This document shows positions 13,101-32,600 of a DNA stretch of 64,000 nucleotides, piece by piece. The DNA is from Paracyclopina nana (lineage: Eukaryota; Arthropoda; Copepoda; Cyclopoida; Cyclopettidae): assembly GCA_019096065.1 (NCBI GenBank), contig JAGUCH010000003.1, positions 8,494,001 to 8,558,000 on the forward strand. Direction: 5' to 3'. Under the pieces are notes generated by a model, which saw only the letters and a list, made by a program, of their open reading frames with translations, did not search any database and was not told the origin of the DNA. The position numbers were made by a program, and so were the translations under genes. How positions within the stretch are numbered: the stretch's first letter is position 1; each line of letters starts with the position of its first letter.

Positions 13101-16100
13101 GCACAATACCGCATTACGTTTCTCCTTTGCTTGCTAGTAATAGTAGCTACGAACCTGGATTTGCTGCAGAGGGCAAGCAAACCTCGGTCTGCGAAAGGAA
13201 AGCAGAAGCCAATATTCTTCGTTTTCACCTTTTTCCTCTTCTACGACCGAAAAGCTGACAAGAATCGATCTCAGGTTCTGCGTATAGATCCTTCTTCAAC
13301 TTTGACGCTCTCATTTAAAATTCGCTGCTACCCGGATGCTAACTTGGTTGTTCACAGGATGAGGCTTTAGCGTTACTTAGCCATCAAAGCTTGGGTTTTC
13401 AGAATTAGAAAGCCTCAATTGGTGTTGGTCGTTTGCAGTGCAAATTATTGGGAAACCACAGGCTATTATTATAGTAGTACATAGTATAAGCCTACTTTGT
13501 TTCTTCTTCTACCAAAAATAAACGAGGCCCCATGTAGCAATTAAGGCCTCTCTCCTATCTCTGTTTCGAAATCTGTGAGGCCATAAACAATTATTCTCAA
13601 TTGTTTAAGCTCAGCCCGACAAAGCTTGTTTTCCCCTCTATAAGTAGCTCAATATAAGAGTATGCATAAATAATGGCTCAAAAACTTACACAGTGTAGCT
13701 TTTTTCGGATCAAAGTCGTATCAAAAAAGTATTTCTGACAGTTGTAGCATTTGCATGTCATCTCCAAAAGAATGGAATGTTTGATTTGTAGCATGATAAT
13801 CAATATGGCAAAAAAGTAAGCCGTCGCTGTTGGGAAAGGTCAGCTATAATAATAATAATAATAGAGCTGTAAATCAAGCTGCAAAATAGCACGACCTAAC
13901 ATAAGCTAAGTTTGTAGGATACTCTCCAATTCTGCAAGCAGAGTATAACGATTGTAACTTCCATATATTAGAAGTGATTTATGAAAGGCATGAGAATATA
14001 AGGTCGTTACTTTGCAGCCCACACACAAAAAAAATCACGTCTTCAGCTCACGTAGAAAATTTTATTCGGGGCAAAAAGTTTCTCTGCGAATGGAGTGAAT
14101 ATGCTTCTCCTCGCAGTAGTAGTCGATGGATGTAACGAATTTTTTTGGCACCATTTCTCCTGAGAAAGAAGACTGTGCATCAATTTTTAAAATCTGAAAC
14201 TCCAGCTTCTCTCCTCATCTACATCCCCAGATGCTCTGCAATATTTCTCATGCAAAGGTCGAAATCTCAAGATTTCCCTTGAAATGCTAAAAAAATGCTA
14301 TTCTTGATTCCAGGCAGCCGCGATCCTTGCTATGACCTGAGCTGCCCCAAATATGCCAAATGCGTGCCTTCCTTTGATGGAACGTCAGCTAGCTGCGTCT
14401 GTCCCGAGCCTTGTAATAACGACCCCATTGATGAGACCTCTGTGGTTTGTGGTAAGTGACTTTCGCATCATTTTTCAGCTACAGCTACGAAATTAGCACT
14501 ATGTTAGCTCATAAAGTATAACCAGCCTTGGTGAACTATATGGCACTTTTTCCATCTTGCAGGCTCTAATGGGCAAGACTATCCGTCAAAGTGTCATTTG
14601 GAGAGAGTGGCTTGCGAGCGTCGACTTTCGGATTTGACTGTGAAGTATGAGGGCAAGTGCAACCCCTGTCATGGCCATGAGTGCTCAAGTCCTCAGCAGG
14701 AATGCCACGTGGACCTTGGAAGTCGGCTGCCAGTGTGCAGGTGCGACAGAGATTGCGCCAACGAAACGGCTCCAATCTGTGCCAGTGATGGAAAAACGGT
14801 GAGAAACGCTTGTTTTGGCTGCTACGTGATGTGACGACCTATTTCTTATATTGACTTTTTACAACTTCCTTTCAGTATCGAAATGAGTGTTTGATGAGGT
14901 TGGATGCCTGCAGGAGAAAAGTTGAGCTTCGAGTTATTTATTCTGGGCTGTGCAGCGCGGGTGAGTTCTCTTGACACTTGTTGGCTTCTGCAAAAAATGT
15001 TCAGTAGCTGAAGGGTTAATTAGTAGTGTGGTTTTGAGGCAAAAAAAGGATCGAGTCTTGAATCTATTATTCACTGGCAACTGACAAGCATTTTAATATG
15101 CTAGCGTGGCTTTAGCAAAAGTATTGGCATTGCAGCTGTAAAAGTTGTTCTTTGTTTTCATTTTGGCGTGGTCCTGTTTTAAAGTGGACTTTTGCTCCTG
15201 CAAATGAATTACTTTTCCAAACCAATACAACGCTGGAACGAAGAACTTCCTTTGAAAATGTTGCATGCTCGGCTAGTTTACATAGTGAATGTAGTAGTGT
15301 GCCACTTTTGCCATATTATATGTATAGAAGGGGCTCAATTATATTTATATGGGCAAATATATGCTTTGTGTTGGCTCAACCTTTTACTCAAACAAGGAAC
15401 ACACAAAAATCTGGATAACCAAGCATATAGTGGCAGTATATGTCAGGCCTTTCACCCGGCTCAATTTCAGGCCTGAATCAATGCACGCTACTCAGCTGCA
15501 GTAATGGGCAAGATTGCGACATTGATAAGCAAGGCATCACCAATTGTGTCTGCTCGCACAACTGCGAACCCATCGTGAGACCCGTTTGTGCCAATGACGG
15601 AAACACCTACGACAGCCTTTGCGAAATGCAAAAATTTGGATGCCAAAAGCGTCTCAACCTAGCTGCCAAATATTTTGGCATTTGTGGTAAGTGGGATTTT
15701 TCGCGGAGTCAGCAGGCAAACTCAATTCTGCGTCTCGTTTCAGATTCAAACGGGCCTTGCAGCAAAAGGTCTTGCAATCACCACTCAATTTGCGTCGAGA
15801 GTGGCGATTTGGCTTTTTGCGAGTGCCCCGAGTGCAGTGAAGAATACAGGCCTGTTTGCGGAGGAGATGGCGTCACGTATGACAACGAGTGTAAGCTGAG
15901 ACGAGAAGCATGCCTCAAAGAGGTGGATATACCCATAGTGGAAAATGCGCCATGCAGTAAGTCAAATAAATATATATTTTACCAGCATATTTGGTAATCG
16001 GTGAAAGTGCTAGCTGCTCTTGGGTATTTTATATGCCAGAGTATCTAGGTTAAGTCAACTTTCAATGTAGTCTATATTTCCCCCTTTTTTCCAGCCGGCT

Positions 16101-19100
16101 GTGCCAATGTGACCTGCGAGTTTTACTCGGTGTGCAAGAGCCAAGGCATTGGCCAGCCAGGAATCTGTGTCTGTCCCACAACTTGTGTGGAGGAAGTCCA
16201 AGATGTTGTGATTGTAGAGAGCGATGGCAAAAAGGTGTGTGGCACCGATGGACAAACCTACGCCAGTGAATGTCTCATGAAAATTTCAGCCTGCCAAAAA
16301 CAGCAATACATCGTTGTAGCCAACAAGGGAGACTGTGGTACGAATTATCAATTTTGCCGGTCAAAGGTATCTTGGCTATGGTCGCTATTGTGATCCACAT
16401 TTTTCAGATGTATGCAAAGGTGTCACCTGCAAACATGGCGCCCATTGTGAGCTCGGGCTCTGTGTGTGTCCCACAAACTGTCCAAGCCGAAAAGAAACTC
16501 TGTGCGGAACAGACATGAACACTGTGAGACTCAAGGCATTTTCAGGCCTTTCGTCGTCTTTCATCGCGTTTTTCAATTGCAGTATGATAACGAGTGCGAA
16601 ATGCTGAAAGCAGCCTGCGAGAGAAACATGGCCATTTCATTTCTCCACCATGGACCTTGTGCAGGATTGGAGGCTAAATTTGGTGGTAAGCTGCTTTTTA
16701 AGGCAAAACTTTTTGGCCTGGCTTCCCCTGATTGCTGTCAATATTTCGGGACGATCATGGAAGAAGGCCACTGGATCGTACTTTGTGCAAGTTGCATTTA
16801 TATACCAAAGACTTGCATTTCGGCTGGAAAGTTTCAACTTTATTTCAAGGCCGTTCTCAAAGGAAATTGTTTTTAATGCGCGGCCTCAATTAAGCAAGCC
16901 TAATATGACATAGTGCAAATTTGAGTAAAATCTGCTCGTTTTCAGATATCACTCCCTGCTATGGAGAGCTTCCATTGGTCGACTATGCCACAGGATTGGA
17001 ATTCAATTGCGGCGTGTATGGTGTGGAGTGTCCGCGAAATTCGTTCTGCCATCAAACGTCCAACTTTGCCAAATGTTGCCCTAAAGGTAGGAAGCTTTTT
17101 TGCTTTTGTCATGCACCTCGGCTTTCTAATTACGTAAGGCATGCTGGCAGCGCTGTTGTTGTTGTTGCTAAAAATGGCAAAAACGCGTTGTAGCGTTTCT
17201 AATAAACGCTAAAGCAATGTCGAATACGTTTGGCTAAATACATATTTGGTTTTTTTACTGTTTTTATATATTGTTAGCTGCTTTCTCGAGCAACAAAAAT
17301 GGGACGCAAATTGATTGCACCAAGTATGACAACGGATGCTGCAATCTCTCCAAAAATGGAAATGGACTCTTGATGCCAGCACCAGGACCAGCCCAAGCTG
17401 GCTGTCCAGATTCGTGCCAGTGTAATCGTTTAGGTATATACCGTAAAAAAAATCACTTATTTGCTTAGCAACATACCACAGCTCGCATTTACCACACATT
17501 GTAATTTACCCGCATGCAATTGACATATAGTACACCACGAAGCACCACCTAGTTAATGTGAATGTTTTTTGCACCTCCCATCCAAAGGATCCTCTAGTAG
17601 ACTGTGTGATCCCTTTACTGGTCAATGCCCCTGTCTGCATGGCATCGGAGGCCTGAGTTGTGACAGGTGCCTTCCAGGATATTGGAATATGCCGAGGTCC
17701 TTAAAAGTTGCACGCGGATGTCAGCGTAATAATTTTTGCATTACTCTCTCCAATTATGGCGTGCTTTTTTAAAAGCCGAAAAACGTACTTTCAGCCTGTG
17801 ATTGCTCGCCCTATGGCTCGGTGAGGACGGACTGCGAGCAAATGAGTGGCAAATGCATTTGCAAGCCGGGCATTTCTGGTGACAAGTGTGACATTTGTCC
17901 GGATGGCGCTCTGGTTTCCCCCAAGGGATGCCAAGGCTGTAAGTTTTCATTTGCCAAGAGAGTCGTATGCAGCCACTCTGCAAAACGAAGCTAAAACTCA
18001 ATTTTCCTAGTGTATTTCCCCAATAATGGGGCAGCTGAGCGATGCGGCAATGAAACATGCCAGTTTGGTGCCAAGTGCAAGCATAACCAATTTGAGGGCT
18101 CCCTCAAATGCACTTGCGACTTTTACTGCGAAAGATCTGAGGAGAAGCCAGTGTGTGGCAGTGACGGGACCACGTACAAATCCGAGTGCGAGCTACAATT
18201 GAGAAGCTGCAACCTCAAAAGTCACATTCTCATCACCAGCTACACAACGTGCAAAAGTAAGCTCGAAATTCGTTTCTTGTCGTTATTTTGTAATATGCTA
18301 ACATAATTTGGCTGTACAGCCTTTTCTTATTTTGATGCCTACCACACTGAGGCTCCAATCTTCCACATCACTGGTAATCCTTCATATATGGTTAATATTA
18401 TTTAAAGGTGTTTTATGCGTAGCGAATTTTAATCTATTTCTTGTACTAAATTATCAAGATTTTTATCGACTATGCAATTTATGTGCTTGAAAATTGCCGC
18501 ATGTGTTCCACTAGCAATGTCAATGTTTAAAGGGCTTTTTTATTGTGTGCCATTTCAGATGACATCGTAAAGTCAACGAGGCACACTGACAATTACAACA
18601 ATTATATCAGTGGCATGACTCCCTCGACAATTTTGGTCCATGGACTTCTGGGTGAAGTGTGCATTTCTGACACTGACTGCAGCGTTTCCAACAGCATTTG
18701 TGACCAAAACCGGTGCTCTTGCAGGCCAGGAACGCGGCCTGATGATCAGGGCAAGAGGTGCAAGTTTTCAGTGCCTCCCACTGTGCTAATAAGTAAAATG
18801 GCGACAAGTGTCAGCTATTAAGTTAAGTGGGTCAAACTACTTCTTTCTTTTCCACAGCTCACATTTCGCCTTGCTATCCAAATCCATGCAATGGAGGTGG
18901 AACCTGTGAGGAACATGACAACACCTTCACTTGCTTTTGCCCCTCGGACAGGACAGGAGACAAGTGTGAAAGAAGGCTTTCGGAGAATGATCTCCGGATT
19001 CCCATGTTCAATGGAAATTCATTTGTGGAGCTTGCACCTTTGGAGAATGCTGAGCACAAATTATCCATTGAGATAGACTTCAAGGCTCACACCTTGGAAG

Positions 19101-21605
19101 GAATCCTGCTTTATGCTCAACAAAGTCCGGAGATGAAGGAAGGCCAAGATTACCTAAGCATTGTCTTGGTTGACGGCCATGTGGAGTTTAAGTACGACCT
19201 TGGTTCTGGTCCAGCTGTTATAAGAACTCTTCAGAGGGTTCGCCTTGGTCACTGGCATCGGATCCAAGCCAAACGGTGGCACAGAGATGGCATGCTCAAG
19301 CTGGACGACTATGATAGCATAGATGGTAATTCCCAAGGATCGCATCGGTCGCTCGACTTGACACAATCCACGTTTGTGGGCGGGATTCCCCATGCTGACG
19401 ATTTGAGGCTGGGGAACATGACCCAGATCATGGAGAACATGGGCATGAACAAGCTCACTGGACTCGATGGCTGCATCAAAAGGTTCAAGATTGGGCACCG
19501 AGAGGTCAAAATTCAGAGTGCTTCTGAGCCCATGGCACTTCGAAGGGTCAGCTTGAACGAGTGCCAAGATATTCATGAGCCCATGTTCAATCCTTGCAGC
19601 CACAATCCTTGCATGAACGGCGGAGTGTGCGTTCCTTCACAAGATCAATATCCCTATAGGTAACATTTTCCTACTTTGCATATCATGCATTTGTATTTTT
19701 TAATTGGAATTCCAGGTGCGATTGCAAGCCCGGATTTTCGGGCGAGAAATGCGGGAAAGCTGCGACTTCGGGGGACTCGTTGAGCAATGATATTTCAGTT
19801 ATGCCAATGTCGGCCTTTGTTCCGGCCTTCACGAACGCTCCGGCCACTCGTAACGTACTTATTGCATCTCAATCGTCCTTCCTGGAGCTTCCCACTCTAA
19901 GCCACGTGAGCAAGGCCTTCCATATCGAAGTATGGTTTTTAACCCATAGGCCCGATGGCCTTATTTTGTACAATGGCCAACACTCGAATGGGAACGGAGA
20001 CTTTCTCTCGCTTAATCTTGTCAATGGTCATGTCCAGTTTTGTTATGACCTTGGCAGTGGGTTGGCTAATTTGACGTCTCCTGAAAAAGTTTCCTATGGT
20101 GAGTGGCATTCGATCATCATCACGCGAAACGGGCCCTATGGCACTCTCCAGCTCAATGGCGGACAGGTTATGTCGGGTACTTCTCATGGTCCATTGACGG
20201 AGCTAAATCTGGAGCTTCCCCTTTACCTAGGTGGATTCAGGTTGGAATACTTTTCTTTTTGAAGCACTGTCATTGGCATTGATTAATATGACAAAAAAAT
20301 CTTGAAGGTTTGCCTATAACTTGAATAAAGACGCTGGAATTTTTACTGGTCTGGATGGAGCCTTACAAAGGATCATAGTGAATGGAAATGCTATTGAAGA
20401 TTTGGTGGATGTCGCCAAAGACTCCAGAGGCATTTCCAGATACGTGGGAGCTCCGTGTGATGATGCAAAAGCTTACATCACGAAATGCATGAACGGAGGG
20501 ATTTGCACTCCCTTTTTCAGATCGTATGTGTGCAAATGCAAAACCGACTTTTTTGGGCCCAAATGCGAAAACAGTAAGTTCATCATTACCAATCGTCATT
20601 AAAATTCTTACTTTGGTACTATTTTGCATAGGAGTGGACTCTAGTGAGAAAAGTGCAGTGAAGCTCGATGGGAAAACTTACTTGAAGTTCATCAACAAAC
20701 TTAATAAAATGTAAGCATTTCTTTAACCTACTGTGATGCACTTAACCTTCACTAACACTAATAACAATAATTAACATCAGAATCGATATGTCTGAAGAGG
20801 TTTGGGTGGACGAGTTTGATCCGGAGGACGAGTCGCTTTTCGGACCCTCTGATAATTTGCTAGATGAGGCCGATAACGACGAAGAGGACCTCGATATTTA
20901 TGGGTTTGTGGTTCTTCTTTCCTCTCTGTTTTTAGATTTATTCTAACAAAAGTAGATTATTCATCGCGCTCAAGATTAGCTCCAGTTTAGCTAATGCAAC
21001 CTCTTTTTTTAGCCGAAGAGGAGAGAAAAGGAACAAGTTTACCCTTCACGTCAGGACCACTTTAAGGAATGGGATGCTCGTCTGGATGAATCAAGGTCCC
21101 ACATTGCAAGGTGACTTTTTATCGGTGGCCATTATCGACGGCAAGGCTGAACTGAGCTTTAATTTGGGCAAAAAGACCGAACCTGTCCGGATTACATCAG
21201 AGGTACTCTTTCAAGAAACTGTAAGAGAAATTGAAGAGTGTCACTTTGGATTGGTTTCAGGTTAGAGTGGATGATGGGAAATGGCATCGCATCAAAGTAC
21301 TCAGGAAAAGAAGAATTGGCATTGTGCAAGTGGACAAGTCGAAGCCCAATAGAGGAAAATCCCAAGCTGGAGCTTCAATCCTCAACACTGACGGAAAAAT
21401 TTGGATTGGTACTTCCTGTCGTAATAATTTAGTGTTGTCTATTGATCGATATTTTTTAGGAGGAAAACACTCGTTGCCTTCCGGATTACCATCTCAGTAT
21501 TACCACGGATTCATCGGTTGCGTGAAAAAAGTTAAAGTTTTCCGAAGGAAGCTCGACTTGTTGAGGCAAGGTGACAACTCCAACTTGAAACTTTGCGACT
21601 CGTAA
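1160..21605 (+). CDS. AGRN: Agrin, secreted NtA isoform
   Basis: Extracellular heparan-sulfate proteoglycan of basement membranes; in vertebrates it binds laminin and drives acetylcholine-receptor clustering through LRP4/MuSK. Exon 1 (1160-1343, or 1160-1334 with an alternative donor in the same phase) gives a signal peptide and a cysteine pair. Exon 2 (1402-1713) matches the agrin NtA (laminin-binding) domain: VGDTRFFFV and [11 protein letters not shown] resemble the vertebrate GDTRIFFV and SSLMRITLRNL. It ends in phase 1 at TAG/GTGAGG, so it can join the shared body at 9661 or 9793. Shared exons: 9793-10017, 14314-14451, 14563-14798, 14876-14960, 15471-15686, 15744-15956, 16095-16337, 16408-16523, 16583-16685, 16946-17086, 17278-17433, 17588-17725, 17795-17938, 18011-18256, 18559-18792, 18858-19659, 19716-20240, 20308-20573, 20632-20710, 20781-20903, 21013-21202, 21261-21408, 21460-21605. 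The product is about 1800 residues. The join across the 6-8 kb first intron is inferred from phase only. Confidence 0.82.
1714..8390 (+). other. First intron of agrin (secreted form)
   Basis: About 6.7 kb of AT-rich sequence between the NtA exons and the membrane-form exons. I find no Kazal or other agrin-like frame in it; the open frames present are short, lack cysteine spacing and look random. It should contain the promoter and 5' UTR of the membrane isoform (see 4560-4676). Confidence 0.5.
4560..4676 (+). promoter_or_regulatory. Candidate start site and 5' UTR exon of membrane agrin
   Basis: A local patch richer in G/C (about 4430-4676) ends in a consensus donor AAG/GTAAGA at 4676/4677. 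It contains an initiator TCAGTT (4558-4563) and, at +28, AGAACG, a partial match to the arthropod DPE. No long frame is present, so it would be non-coding. It is an inference that this exon splices to the acceptor before 8384. Confidence 0.3.
8391..21605 (+). CDS. AGRN: Agrin, type II transmembrane isoform
   Basis: Coding exons 8391-8643, 8714-9601 and 9661-9723 join the same body at 9793, all in phase 1; the total is 2038 residues. There is no signal peptide. Residues 1-355 are polar and basic/serine-rich. [10 protein letters not shown] (residues 18-27) is an SH3-ligand-like stretch, and [15 protein letters not shown] and ESIYGAI offer tyrosine sites. CCEC lies just before the membrane span (about residues 356-378, [18 protein letters not shown]), suggesting palmitoylation. 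The topology is therefore N-terminus in, Kazal modules out. Vertebrates also have a transmembrane (SN) agrin from a second promoter, but with only a short cytoplasmic tail. The exon at 8384 follows a good acceptor (TATTTTCAG) six bases before the ATG, so an upstream 5' UTR exon is expected. Alternative: a separate membrane gene, which the shared phase and lack of any stop argue against. Confidence 0.78.
9661..9723 (+). CDS. AGRN: Agrin 63-nt juxtamembrane exon
   Basis: Phase 1 on both sides and 21 codons long, so it can be included or skipped without changing frame. It encodes a cysteine-free linker just outside the membrane span ([20 protein letters not shown]). It could also serve as the NtA-to-Kazal linker in the secreted form. 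Confidence 0.65.
9793..16685 (+). CDS. AGRN: Agrin Kazal/follistatin module array
   Basis: Seven follistatin-Kazal modules, each with the C-x-C, VCGSDG(K/V)TY and NEC landmarks. Module 1: 9793-10017. Module 2: 14314-14451 plus the start of 14563-14798. Module 3: the rest of that exon plus 14876-14960. Module 4: 15471-15686. Module 5: 15744-15956. Module 6: 16095-16337. Module 7: 16408-16523 plus 16583-16685. Phase-1 introns separate modules and phase-0 introns split modules 3 and 7 at the same point, just before the tyrosine of (T)Y.NEC, suggesting ancestral module duplication. The 14961-15470 intron (510 bp) holds nothing I recognise. Confidence 0.85.
10018..14313 (+). other. Agrin intron after Kazal 1
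   Basis: 4.3 kb without an agrin-like exon. It contains a 230-codon open frame at 11341-12033 (+) with no recognisable family and a (TAA)n run at 13845-13863. Confidence 0.5.
13845..13863. repeat. (TAA)n microsatellite
   Basis: About six TAA units inside the agrin intron. Confidence 0.8.
16946..18792 (+). CDS. AGRN: Agrin cysteine linker, laminin-EGF pair, Kazal 8 and EB-like linker
   Basis: Exon 16946-17086 is a cysteine-rich spacer ending KCCPKG. Exon 17278-17433 matches the vertebrate stretch YGCC...AGCPSTCQCN. Exons 17588-17725 and 17795-17938 are laminin-EGF modules ([29 protein letters not shown]). Exon 18011-18256 is a further Kazal module ([12 protein letters not shown]). Exon 18559-18792 is a linker with [16 protein letters not shown]-module-like. 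Vertebrate agrin has an SEA domain near here; I see none. Confidence 0.85.
18858..21605 (+). CDS. AGRN: Agrin C-terminal EGF and laminin-G domains
   Basis: EGF 1 ([12 protein letters not shown]) and laminin-G 1 ([20 protein letters not shown]) fill exon 18858-19659. EGF 2 (CMNGGVC to FSGEKCG) spans the intron at 19660-19715. Laminin-G 2 ([19 protein letters not shown]) spans 19716-20240 and 20308 onward. EGF 3 ([10 protein letters not shown]) ends near 20573. Laminin-G 3 is built from 20632-20710, 20781-20903, 21013-21202, 21261-21408 and 21460-21605. The layout equals the vertebrate receptor-binding end. Confidence 0.85.
20781..20903 (+). CDS. AGRN: Agrin laminin-G 3 acidic cassette exon
   Basis: 123 nt, phase 2 on both sides, encoding about 41 residues rich in D/E ([28 protein letters not shown]). 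Skipping keeps the frame and restores a normal laminin-G 3 start ([16 protein letters not shown]). The donor is weak (GG/GTTTGT), as often seen for regulated exons. Confidence 0.7.
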
Positions 21606-21862
21606 ACTCCGTTGGAATGCGGGAGGAGGCTGTGATAATTACCATATTTTAATGTACTCTACATTAAAAGCATCTGTAAAAGCTGTACCTGAAGTGCCAA
21701 GAAATGATTTTTGGCCGACCCCACTACTACAAATTCTCAGATGAATTGCAATTGTTACAGTTTTGCAAATGCCTTGGCGAGGAATTACTGTGTATATACA
21801 GCCATATAGTTAAAATGAAAGAAATCGTCATTTTTCTTACTTTCTATCCATGAAACTCTTGA

Positions 21863-21868
21863 AATAAA
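21863..21868 (+). terminator. Polyadenylation signal of agrin
   Basis: AATAAA about 260 bases after the agrin stop; an ATTAAA variant is nearer at about 21663. Confidence 0.6.
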
Positions 21869-22633
21869 TTGAATAATTGAAGTAATTAGGTTCTTCCACT
21901 TTTGCAAATATTGCCCATCGAAAATGCCGAAAAAAAATTAAGAAGAAATGAGCCATCAGCTTTCTTACTTTGCCCCGGCGAAGCTAATTAATAGAAATTG
22001 TGATGACATAGTAGCACAAAAGTAAGCAAAACAGTAATTTTGATAAGATGTTCTGCGCGCGCGCATACATTACCATTTCAGAATGTTTGTACTTTCCAGC
22101 CAGTTTGAATTTCCCGCCTTTCAATACAAGCGGAATTTTCCAGGGCGGCCAAAAAAACGTGCGCAGTTAACAAAGCCGGAGCCAAAAATAACATTAGAAA
22201 ACTAGTAGTGTTTCTTAGCTAGTAGATATTAAAAACGAATAATTAACACAATATTTAAAAAGTCGTCTAAGGAAAGCAGCGAATTTTGCAACCGCTTTTT
22301 GGGCCAACGACAACTTCATCGCTACCAGGCATAAGTAAGACTATTCTCTGTATTTTGGCTTTTTTGTCAATAGTATGGCTATAAAATGAGCAAAGCACGG
22401 ACAAAATCCGCATTTTCGGCCAGGCCGAGAAAAACGAGATTTCAGTGAAAAAACAAGAAGCGTTTCGAGGCCAAGTTTAGCCAAGTCTGCAAAAGCGACC
22501 TCCGCGATCTCTAGTGGGTGCAAAATCATGAAATAGCGTTGAACGGAGTTAAGCCAGTGCACGTAGATCTTCTAAAACGGGAAAAATTCCGTTCGAGGCC
22601 GATTCAAGGCGGCTGGACCTGAAAGGGAAAAAG
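21869..22633. other. Intergenic, agrin to PPP4R3
   Basis: No gene seen. The last 200 bases rise in G/C and should include the PPP4R3 promoter and 5' UTR; no core element stands out. Confidence 0.5.
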
Positions 22634-29628
<6,995 letters not shown>

Positions 29629-32600
29629 ACAACTTCTGATCACTATTGTTGACATCAAGTGGAGATACTGCCGCGCATTTAAACTAACTGGTTTGTCCCA
29701 TGTGCGTTGGGACGAAGAACTTCTTCAAGTACAAAAAACAATAAGGAATTCTTGGAAGGTCACAAACTTATTTTTCAAAATTATATCCTTGTCCTCTCTT
29801 TTGTACATACACATAAAGAAAAACCACGCAAAGATGTCGCTCCTTCTGCTGCTATTATAATAGTACTATAAGCAAAAATCTTCCGCTTGTAGCCCCGCCT
29901 CGACAACGTAATCCTTTCAGTTTTTTAGCCTCGTTGTAAATCTCAACAGCTAGTGTCGAGAACTTTTTACTTACTTCTCTTTACTTTTTACCCACGAGAG
30001 ACGTTGGTAAGGAAGGCAGCAGCAAAAGATCCCTCCTTAGAAAGAAAAAAAACAGCAACACGCATCTACGGAAGAATTCCCCGCTACAACATACGCAACA
30101 TCCACTACTATATCGCAATTGTTCAGTGTAATCGTGTCCAAAAAGATCAACTACACACATCAGTATCTGCTATTATAAAAGAAAGAAAAAATGTGAGACC
30201 TTTCTTCAGTGAGAAGCAAACGTATTAAAAAGAGCTGACAAAAAGGCCTAACACATATTCCCCCTTATTTTGGTTTGGCAAGAAAATTACAGTGAGCCCA
30301 CAGCTATCAGCTGCAACTGAATTGTGCAAAGAGTGACATCTCGAGCGAAGCCCAATTTTCGTATTTTGATTGGCAGCTCGCAGCAGCAAAAAAATGATCT
30401 CGCTTTTAAATGCCACCCAAGAATTGCATGTTCAAGAAGAAGATTTCTCGCGCGGAAGTTGTCTGCTATTTTGCTATGTCAAACGGGTGGCGCATTGTGC
30501 CTTTTCATTTTATGCATTTTTCACGTTTCTCATCCGTGGTTTCTCATTGGCCGTCGTGATTTGCATTTGGATGCTACCAGGCTCCTCCTCCGAACCTGGA
30601 TGAAGAGCTGGTGGACTTTTCGGCTTGGAGGTAAAAGTTTCTGCGCCTTCATGTCAAACGAGCGGAAACCCAAGGCTAATGGTCTCAACGTCCGCAATTC
30701 ACCGAGTAAACTACTCCTTAAGGACATGTGAAGAAATATTCTAATAATGGATTTTAATGGGCTGCCTATTAGAGAATTCTCTGCTAAAAAGTCGTTTCAA
30801 ATCGCAGCAGCCAGAGGAAATCGTTATTTTCCTGAACGGGCCCAAAAAAGGGAAATCTCCGGAATTCACTATTAGTATATGGTAGTCATCATGTAGAACG
30901 ACATGTTGTGTGTGCAATGTGAGGCCAATTAGGTGGTGACCTCTGCGTGACCTCGAGACGCTCGCGGCGGTCTCTTCTTCTTCGTTGGTAGCAGCTACAC
31001 GAATGTTTTCTCACTGAATGAGTAGTCGAGGGGAACCCGCAATTACGCACTCCAGCGTTATTATTCATTCCACAAATTGTGGAGTTCAGTAGGACACGAT
31101 TTTATCGCAGTTGCTGATTTCCTCCACTACATATGCCATGGCAAAGAAAACCACCGCGCTCATGCGCCTTCTTTTGCTAATTATTGCGCGAGGAAAATGA
31201 AGCCAGCAATGTGTCTAATTTGAGGAGCTGAAATCGGAAACTGGGATTTACAATATGATGATGATGGAAGCCAGAAATGGGTACAAACAATGTACACATG
31301 TTTTTCTTCGCTGAATGACACTTACAAGTCAATCAACAACTACAGCATGCCAGAGGTGAATGCAGAGGTCAATTACGCACTCTCAGTTTCAATATCAGGC
31401 ATGATTTTTCCGCAAACGTATTTTGCAAAGGCTGAAATCATCATTATTTGCCATTTCACTGAGAGAAGCATATTTACCCAATCAATTTTCTGAATATGAC
31501 CAGTATATAACCTTAAGTTGTTCCAATGGTTTCTATAAAGCTATAATTCAAAAATAATTGCTCTTTTCATCCTTCTTTAATTTTACTAGTTTGAAAAAGT
31601 TTTAGTCTTAACACATTTGGTTCGCTTTAGTATATTGTAGTTGAATGCCTTGAGGTTTTTCTCAAGCCCGAGTTTCGTGATCGACTCTCGCGAAGAGAAA
31701 AGTGCTCCCCTTGCATGCGGTGCACTATGGGAAAGGGCACCCAAAGGTTGAACAGAGGCTAATTTAAAAACTTTTATTATTATACTGTGTGTGACCTTTT
31801 CCCTTCTAGCGAGCTACCGTACGTTGCGTTGCAGCATAGCTAGCTGACAAAAATGGATGATCAAAGAGAAAATCATCATCTTGACAGAGAAAGCGACCTA
31901 GTCTGTTCTATTCTTGCATGATGATCATCAAGGGCTTACTTGACAAATTCCAATGAATGATCGCGGAAGTCGAAATTGAAATCGTGTGCAACAGCCGAAG
32001 CGCAAATTGATTTCTATTGGTTGCGCGTAATTATTTGGCACTCGGGGTTTTCGCAAGACAAAGTAGAAGAGGATATGTTTTGTTAGCCTTTCCTAAAATT
32101 GTGCCATTATACGAGCTGCTCGGCGGATGACTCGGGTTGATGGGCCTCTACCGGGTCACATCCTTGCTTAAGCTTCTCCGCAAGTTCAACCACAGTCAAA
32201 ATGAGGGAAAAACGTGCATTCAGCCCAACCACGTGTTGGGATTTAGCAGCAGCCTCTATTTTCTTCTCCTTGAGCTGAGCGCCAAAATATGTTGAAAATC
32301 CTCTCTAAAGAATGGGCTATAAATCTTATGAAGACGAACAAAAGTTGCAGGCAGCGCAAATGGCGCCTCCCTTCTAAACTCACATTTCATTGATGAGTTC
32401 CAAAGAAATTAATGCTTCTAAAGTGGCGAAAAGAAGTAGTATAGCCAGTTCAGCACTCATAAAGTCAGAGGATGAGAGAATTAGCGGAGTGACATCATTA
32501 GTGAACTCGAGCTCCGTAAGGTCGACCCCATGAGAAAAAGGTCCATATACCTAACAGGGCTAGAGCAAAAATTAAAATCAGCTCAGTGTCTTCGCTTAAT

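Noticed and set aside
13089..13370. Hydrophobic leader-like frame in an agrin intron
   Set aside because: It has no ATG start and ends in intron-like sequence; probably chance.
30324..30731. 135-codon frame downstream of PPP4R3
   Set aside because: No recognisable domain, no splice or promoter context, composition like the flanks.
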